A stretch of 64,000 nt of DNA. It comes from Spirosoma rigui (GTDB lineage: Bacteria > Bacteroidota > Bacteroidia > Cytophagales > Spirosomataceae). This document shows, one piece after another, positions 60,167 through 64,000 of the stretch. The translations under genes and the position numbers were made by a program. The notes under the pieces were generated by a model that worked only from the letters and a program-made list of their open reading frames with translations, was not told the DNA's origin and made no database searches. The number at the start of each line of letters is the position of its first letter. The stretch's first letter is position 1. The DNA lies in assembly GCF_002067135.1 (NCBI RefSeq), contig NZ_CP020105.1, positions 2,728,001 through 2,792,000 of the forward strand. Direction: 5' to 3'.

Positions 60167-61219
60167 TCAATGCCTCAGGGCCCGGATCAGGCTGTAGTCG
60201 AGTTGGGTAGGAATGGTGTCCGGTGTGGGATGCAAACCCGCTTCGGCGAGCCAGCTTCGGTAGTCGGCCCGGCTGTAGCACCGCCCCTTGGTAACCCAGA
60301 ACAGTTGCGCCGAATAGTCGGTAACCGGCAGCGGTCCGTCGAGGGTATCGTTCAGGAAAGCATCATGAACCCACAACTCGCCACCGGGCCGGAGGGCAGC
60401 GGCAAAGCGCCGGGCCAGAAGCCGGCAGGTTGGCACGGGCCAGTCGTGAAACAGGCTGGCCGCCAGCAGTATGTCCGTTTGTGGAATATCGTCGGTGAGC
60501 ATATCACCGGGCTGGAGCGTAACCCGCTTGCGTACCGTGTCGGCACCGGGGCGGCCACTGCGACCGAAAGTGTCCAGCATCTCGGCGGCTACGGACAAAA
60601 CGGCGGGCCGGTCCAGAATGGTGGCTGTCGATGCCTGGTTGAGTAGCAGCCATTCGTAGGTGTAATAGCCGGTTCCGCCCGCTACGTCGAGCAGGTGCCC
60701 CTCCCGTCTGGGCAGGTTAGCTGCCACCAGCGGAGACAGGTGCTGGGCGCGTCCCGCCAGACTCAGGGTGAACTTCCGGCTCAGTTCGGGGTCGTCCATG
60801 GGCGAGGGGCCTTCGCCATCTTTCACAAACGAAACCCCTTCCCGTGCTTCCAGCGGCCCGTCGTTTCGCAGGCGCACCGCCATCTCCACTACGCCCGGAT
60901 CATCTTTCTCCAGGCCGGTATAGCCCGTCAGGTTAGGGCTTTGGTTCAGTGTCAGGTACTTGCCCAATGCTGTAACTATTACCCGCCCTGCCGAGTCATA
61001 AGCCAGCAAGCCCATGGCGCAGAGGGCCGGAATCAGCACCATGATCGGGCGGTCGCCCAGTCCCAGCCGTTTCGCCAGGTCGGGCAGCGCTACCGGTTCG
61101 GTACCAATCTGTTCGAACAGGTTCAGGTGGTGAATAGCCGCGAGTAACAGCCGCGAGCCATACACAGCCCGCAAGTGGCGGGTAATGGGGGCAAGGTCAG
61201 GTTGGGAAGGGTTCAGCAT
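60167..61219 (-). CDS. SAM-dependent O-methyltransferase (PF00891 type)
   Basis: The 350-residue enzyme has an N-terminal winged-helix dimerisation domain (about 15-95) and a Rossmann methyltransferase domain with motif I HLLDVAGGTGYYTYEW (175-190). AASLFHDWP fits the catalytic-His region of plant and bacterial O-methyltransferases, and a conserved C-terminal RxxYRSWLAEAGLH follows. It may methylate a hydroxyl on a small aromatic or polyketide-like molecule. No biosynthetic genes are adjacent. Confidence 0.86.
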   Translation of the reverse strand: MLNPSQPDLAPITRHLRAVYGSRLLLAAIHHLNLFEQIGTEPVALPDLAKRLGLGDRPIMVLIPALCAMGLLAYDSAGRVIVTALGKYLTLNQSPNLTGYTGLEKDDPGVVEMAVRLRNDGPLEAREGVSFVKDGEGPSPMDDPELSRKFTLSLAGRAQHLSPLVAANLPRREGHLLDVAGGTGYYTYEWLLLNQASTATILDRPAVLSVAAEMLDTFGRSGRPGADTVRKRVTLQPGDMLTDDIPQTDILLAASLFHDWPVPTCRLLARRFAAALRPGGELWVHDAFLNDTLDGPLPVTDYSAQLFWVTKGRCYSRADYRSWLAEAGLHPTPDTIPTQLDYSLIRALRH

Positions 61220-61325
61220 GGTTTCGTTTGCCAGCCGGACAGTCCGGTTGAGCGAACGCCAAAGATAGGCGCTGTTGCCAGCCGTTGGGTGATACCGGCA
61301 AACAAAACCCGCGGATCACTACCGA

Positions 61326-62003
61326 CTAGGGTTCGCTGACACCTTTTGCCGAAGCGGCCTTGGTGTCATGCTGAACCAGCCAGTTATAGTGATTGATCAG
61401 GACCAGCCGGCCGGGTATGGTGCGGTCGTTGATGTTGTGTTTCTGGACATACTGTTGAATTTCCCGGTTGTAATTCATCATCAACGGCTCGTAGATGTCG
61501 ATGTAATACCGATCCAGTTTCAGCAGTTGCCCGGCATCATACACGAAGTAGGTGAAAAACTCGTCGTTCTTTGCCAGGGTGGGTTTATCGTTGGTGTAGG
61601 TGGGGTGACTAAACAAGGTCTTCAGGAATCCGTGCCGCTGTCTGAGCTGACGAACGACGGTCAGCGGTCCATCGAGGCATACCTCAAAAAAAGCCTGATC
61701 GGTTCGTATTTTATCCACGGGTTTCACCAACGACATGAAATTCCGGTACTTGTGCAGGCTGTAATCGAACCAGCCGAACTCGGAAACCTGATGGGCTGAG
61801 AACGTGCGGATCCGTCCGTCGGCTTGCCGGAGGGACACCATCTCTGCCGACCAGTTGTAGGACAGGTCTCCTTCCAGCGATGTTTTGTCCCACAGTACCA
61901 GCTGACCCGCATACCAGACTGCGCCGGGGGGCGATGCCTGAGCGGAGGTAACGAGGAAAAATGCAACTAGGGAGATCTTCGTGAGGTTGTAAACAGCTTT
62001 CAT
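61326..62003 (-). CDS. Secreted protein of unknown function
   Basis: The 225-residue protein has a signal peptide (MKAVYNLTKISLVAFFLVTSAQA) and a domain with SLEGDLSYNW, TFSAHQVSEFGWFDYSLHKY and a C-terminal helical part. The first half resembles proteins that give surface-exposed structural variants, but I do not recognise a family. Start ATG 62003 is chosen to give the signal peptide. It is single and faces the AT-rich interval 62004-62392. Confidence 0.55.
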   Translation of the reverse strand: MKAVYNLTKISLVAFFLVTSAQASPPGAVWYAGQLVLWDKTSLEGDLSYNWSAEMVSLRQADGRIRTFSAHQVSEFGWFDYSLHKYRNFMSLVKPVDKIRTDQAFFEVCLDGPLTVVRQLRQRHGFLKTLFSHPTYTNDKPTLAKNDEFFTYFVYDAGQLLKLDRYYIDIYEPLMMNYNREIQQYVQKHNINDRTIPGRLVLINHYNWLVQHDTKAASAKGVSEP

Positions 62004-62392
62004 CGTGTGATTAGTCAGGTTGTATGAGTAAAATTGCTTAGCGACCACCCGTCCATTCAGAATGAACTGAATTGATTGCTTACATCAATATAATCACACC
62101 GTAACTCGCTTGTTTACAGCTATAAAATTGTGCTATTTTGCTTTTTTTGACTATTGGTAGATACAGTAGTACGGATTGGGGAAAAAGTCCATAATGTGCT
62201 ATTTTTCTGTTTTTAGGTTAAATCTTCACCGGAAGTAATAGTTATTAAGTGGTTGTAAAATACGATGACTATAGAGTTGACTATTAAAATAGTGCAATAA
62301 AAAAGGTGCCCCGTCAGGGGCACCTTTTTTATTGATTCGTGAAGACTTTACCAGCGAAAGCATAAGCGCAGTTCGGCCGTATCCGGCACGGG
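62004..62392. other. AT-rich gene-free interval with imperfect direct repeats
   Basis: This 389-bp stretch has no convincing coding frame. It holds the bidirectional terminator at 62295 and two direct repeats TGTGCTATTTT (62129-62139 and 62195-62205, 66 bp apart); a related inverted copy AAAATAGTGCA lies near 62286. It must contain the promoter of the minus-strand gene starting at 62003. Confidence 0.6.
62295..62334. terminator. Bidirectional terminator
   Basis: An 18-bp perfect stem (CAATAAAAAAGGTGCCCC / GGGGCACCTTTTTTATTG) and loop GTCA give T-runs on both strands. It ends the minus-strand oxidase gene. Confidence 0.95.
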
Positions 62393-63739
62393 TCAACTGC
62401 CGTAGAGGTTCGTAGCCAGAAACGCATTCCGGAACTTACCGGTGGGGTCGAACGATTGGACCAGTTGTTTGAAAGCGGGCAGTTTCTCATAGCGTTCTTG
62501 GAGTTGAGCTGGTGCCATGGTAAAGAGCTTGCCCCAGTGCGGGCGCGCCCTGAACGGAGCCAGTTCCTTTTCGATCAGGGGCAGTACTTTCCTGACCGAC
62601 GCCCAATCCTGCTTCCAGGTAAAGTGAATGGCCAGGCTGGGTTGCTGGTAACAGGGGCTCATCCAGAGGTCGTCACCGTCGATGGTGCGCAGTTCCGATG
62701 TCATCAGGTGTGGGCTGATGAACGACTGTAGACGCTCGATGGCCAGAATCGCTTCGACGGCGTTCCGGCGCGGCACAAAATATTCCGTCTGCAGTTCCTG
62801 TCCGCTGCTGGGCGTGAACCCCATCCGGAAGTGGGGCATACGTTCGAACCAGGGACCGGCCACGCCCATCTGTTCGGTGCAGTTGATGGCGGAGAGCTCG
62901 GGAATGGGGTGAAGATTTTTCGTGGCTAGTGTTGCCCCGTAATAGTCTGGTTTCGGCTCGCCGGACACCCCCGGTTCGATACGCTCTTTCAGCCATACCT
63001 CGTTGATGCGGCCCCGTTGCCAGTCGGTGAACAGGCTAACGCTGTAGGCGCCCGAGACAATGGCTTCAAAATGGTCTTTAAGCTGGGCCATTGGCAGATT
63101 TTCGTAGACGTACTGGCGCATCTGAAACGTGGGTTCAATGTCGAGCGTAACGTTGGTGACCACGCCCAGCGCACCCAGGTGAACAACGGCACCTTTAAAC
63201 TGGTCGCCGTCTTTGGCGCGCGACAGGGTGCGCAGCTCGCCCGTTGCCGTAACGATATCCATGGCCGCTACAGCCGTCGAAAGGTTTCCGTTTTTCACAC
63301 CGGAGCCGTGGGTTGCCGTCGCGCAGGCTCCGGCAATTGAAATATGAGGCAGGGAGGCCAAGTTGTGCAACGCAAAGCCTTTCTGGTCGAGGTAAGGAGC
63401 CAACTGACCGTATTTCATCGTTGCATCGACTGTAACGGTACGGGCTTTAGAATCCAGGGCAATGACCTTGTCCATAGCCCCGAGCGACAGCAGATTATCC
63501 TTGCTGTCGGCAATGCTGTTGAAGCAGTGGCGGGTACCCAGCACTTTCAGCTTACTGTATTTTTTAACCAGTTCCTGAACCTGAGCCGTCGATTTGGCTG
63601 CATACAGGCGGTCGGTACTGTACTGGAAATTACCCGCCCAGTTTTTTAGTTTTTCGTTGGTGATCAGATTCATCAGGGGTGTCATAACGGGGGTTGCCAA
63701 CAGGCTGGAAGACAATTTCAGGAACGTTCTTTTCTTCAT
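62393..63739 (-). CDS. Alditol/D-arabinono-lactone oxidase-like FAD oxidoreductase
   Basis: The 448-residue VAO-family flavoprotein has a Tat-like signal (MKKRTFLKLSSSLLATPVM) and an FAD-binding PCMH domain. GTRHCFNSIADSKDNLLSLG places a His at the site that covalently binds FAD in alditol oxidase, and LPHISIAGACATATHGSG follows. The C-terminal ALO domain ends KFRNAFLATNLYGS. It oxidises polyols or sugar lactones with oxygen. Start ATG 63739 gives the signal. It is divergent from the PfkB gene at 63907. Confidence 0.88.
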   Translation of the reverse strand: MKKRTFLKLSSSLLATPVMTPLMNLITNEKLKNWAGNFQYSTDRLYAAKSTAQVQELVKKYSKLKVLGTRHCFNSIADSKDNLLSLGAMDKVIALDSKARTVTVDATMKYGQLAPYLDQKGFALHNLASLPHISIAGACATATHGSGVKNGNLSTAVAAMDIVTATGELRTLSRAKDGDQFKGAVVHLGALGVVTNVTLDIEPTFQMRQYVYENLPMAQLKDHFEAIVSGAYSVSLFTDWQRGRINEVWLKERIEPGVSGEPKPDYYGATLATKNLHPIPELSAINCTEQMGVAGPWFERMPHFRMGFTPSSGQELQTEYFVPRRNAVEAILAIERLQSFISPHLMTSELRTIDGDDLWMSPCYQQPSLAIHFTWKQDWASVRKVLPLIEKELAPFRARPHWGKLFTMAPAQLQERYEKLPAFKQLVQSFDPTGKFRNAFLATNLYGS

Positions 63740-63906
63740 GGTCAGTGGGGTTTTATGCGAAGCTAACGGGATTATTTCAGAACCTAATCGTCGGTTGCTC
63801 AAAAGCCCGGCGGCCAGCCCCCGGCCTGTCTTTTCCGGACCGCTGGTGAGTAGCCAGCGCCCCCGAACTTGTTTTAGGACAGCAAGCCAATGTGAAGCCT
63901 TCCCGA

Positions 63907-64000
63907 ATGACAGCTGCGGAAATCAGTACGCTTTTTCAGAAATTTACAACCGCCCGGATCGGCGTCATCGGCGATTTCGCCCTCGATCTTTATTTTTCCC
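63907..64000 (+). CDS. PfkB-family sugar kinase (5' end only)
   Basis: The reading frame from ATG 63907 gives MTAAEISTLFQKFTTARIGV and IGDFALDLYFS before the window ends. The GDFALDLYF segment is the N-terminal substrate/nucleotide region of PfkB carbohydrate kinases. Only about 31 residues are visible, so substrate and full length cannot be judged. Confidence 0.75.
   Translation, partial: MTAAEISTLFQKFTTARIGVIGDFALDLYFS

Noticed and set aside
1..64000. CRISPR arrays, insertion sequences and rRNA genes
   Set aside because: No regularly spaced repeat array, no transposase gene and no rRNA-like stretch was seen on either strand.

Overview
The window looks like chromosome from a member of the Bacteroidota, most likely a Cytophagales bacterium of the Spirosoma/Fibrella type. 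The reasons are a SusC/SusD pair, TonB receptors with an N-terminal carboxypeptidase-regulatory domain, many small lipoproteins whose lipobox cysteine is followed by lysines or charged residues, LytS/LytTR signalling, promoters with an nAnnTTTG -7 element, and moderately GC-rich core genes. The genus is inferred from gene style, not from a search.

Region 1 (1 to about 18.1 kb) is the right-hand part of an integrated prophage that runs off the left edge. It holds tail/tailspike genes, an S49 prohead protease, a coiled-coil scaffold-like protein, the major capsid protein, head-completion or unknown genes, and a lysis cassette (CHAP/NlpC-like lysin, glucosaminidase-like lysin, holin-like protein, overlapping membrane-protein/lipoprotein pair). 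After these, on the opposite strand and in AT-rich DNA, lies a two-gene AAA ATPase plus subtilisin-like protease cargo resembling the IetAS anti-phage/addiction system. A CTnDOT-type tyrosine recombinase follows, next to a tRNA-Arg(ACG) that is the likely insertion site.

Region 2 (18.2 to 41.5 kb) is ordinary chromosome followed by a phosphonate-utilisation locus. The core genes are enoyl-CoA hydratase/isomerase, a PAP2-like membrane protein, sigma-54 and nicotinate phosphoribosyltransferase. The phosphonate locus has a PhnX-like HAD phosphonatase, a FAD-dependent (PbfC/TIGR03364-like) oxidoreductase, SusC/SusD, a Tat-type metallophosphoesterase, a PhnZ-like HD oxygenase, a beta-propeller/phosphoesterase fusion, a TonB receptor and a DUF5690 transporter. 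A YefM/YoeB-like toxin-antitoxin remnant sits inside it, its toxin broken by one nonsense codon. A two-subunit molybdenum hydroxylase (IorA/IorB-like) ends the region.

Region 3 (41.6 to 43.6 kb) contains a lipoprotein and a very AT-rich pair: a SLATT 2TM effector-type protein translationally coupled to a protein with cupin-like histidine motifs. This is a candidate undescribed conflict/defence module.

Region 4 (43.8 to 58.7 kb) is built around four LytS-type histidine kinases and one LytTR response regulator. Lipoproteins, a diheme cytochrome c, cupins, a GT-B glycosyltransferase and a VOC protein surround them. Nine promoters here, on both strands, share one layout: direct repeats close to ACGGTTCAT with a 21-bp period, and an nAnnTTTG element whose first base lies 43 or 44 bp (64 bp in one case) after the start of the last clear repeat. 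I read this as a local LytTR regulon, and it is the strongest unexplained structure in the window.

Region 5 (58.7 to 64 kb) carries a DUF1684 protein, a lipoprotein, a SAM methyltransferase, an unknown secreted protein, an alditol-oxidase-like flavoprotein and the start of a PfkB-type sugar kinase. Long perfect hairpins (16 to 30 bp) end many genes in the second half of the window; the two longest lack U-tracts.
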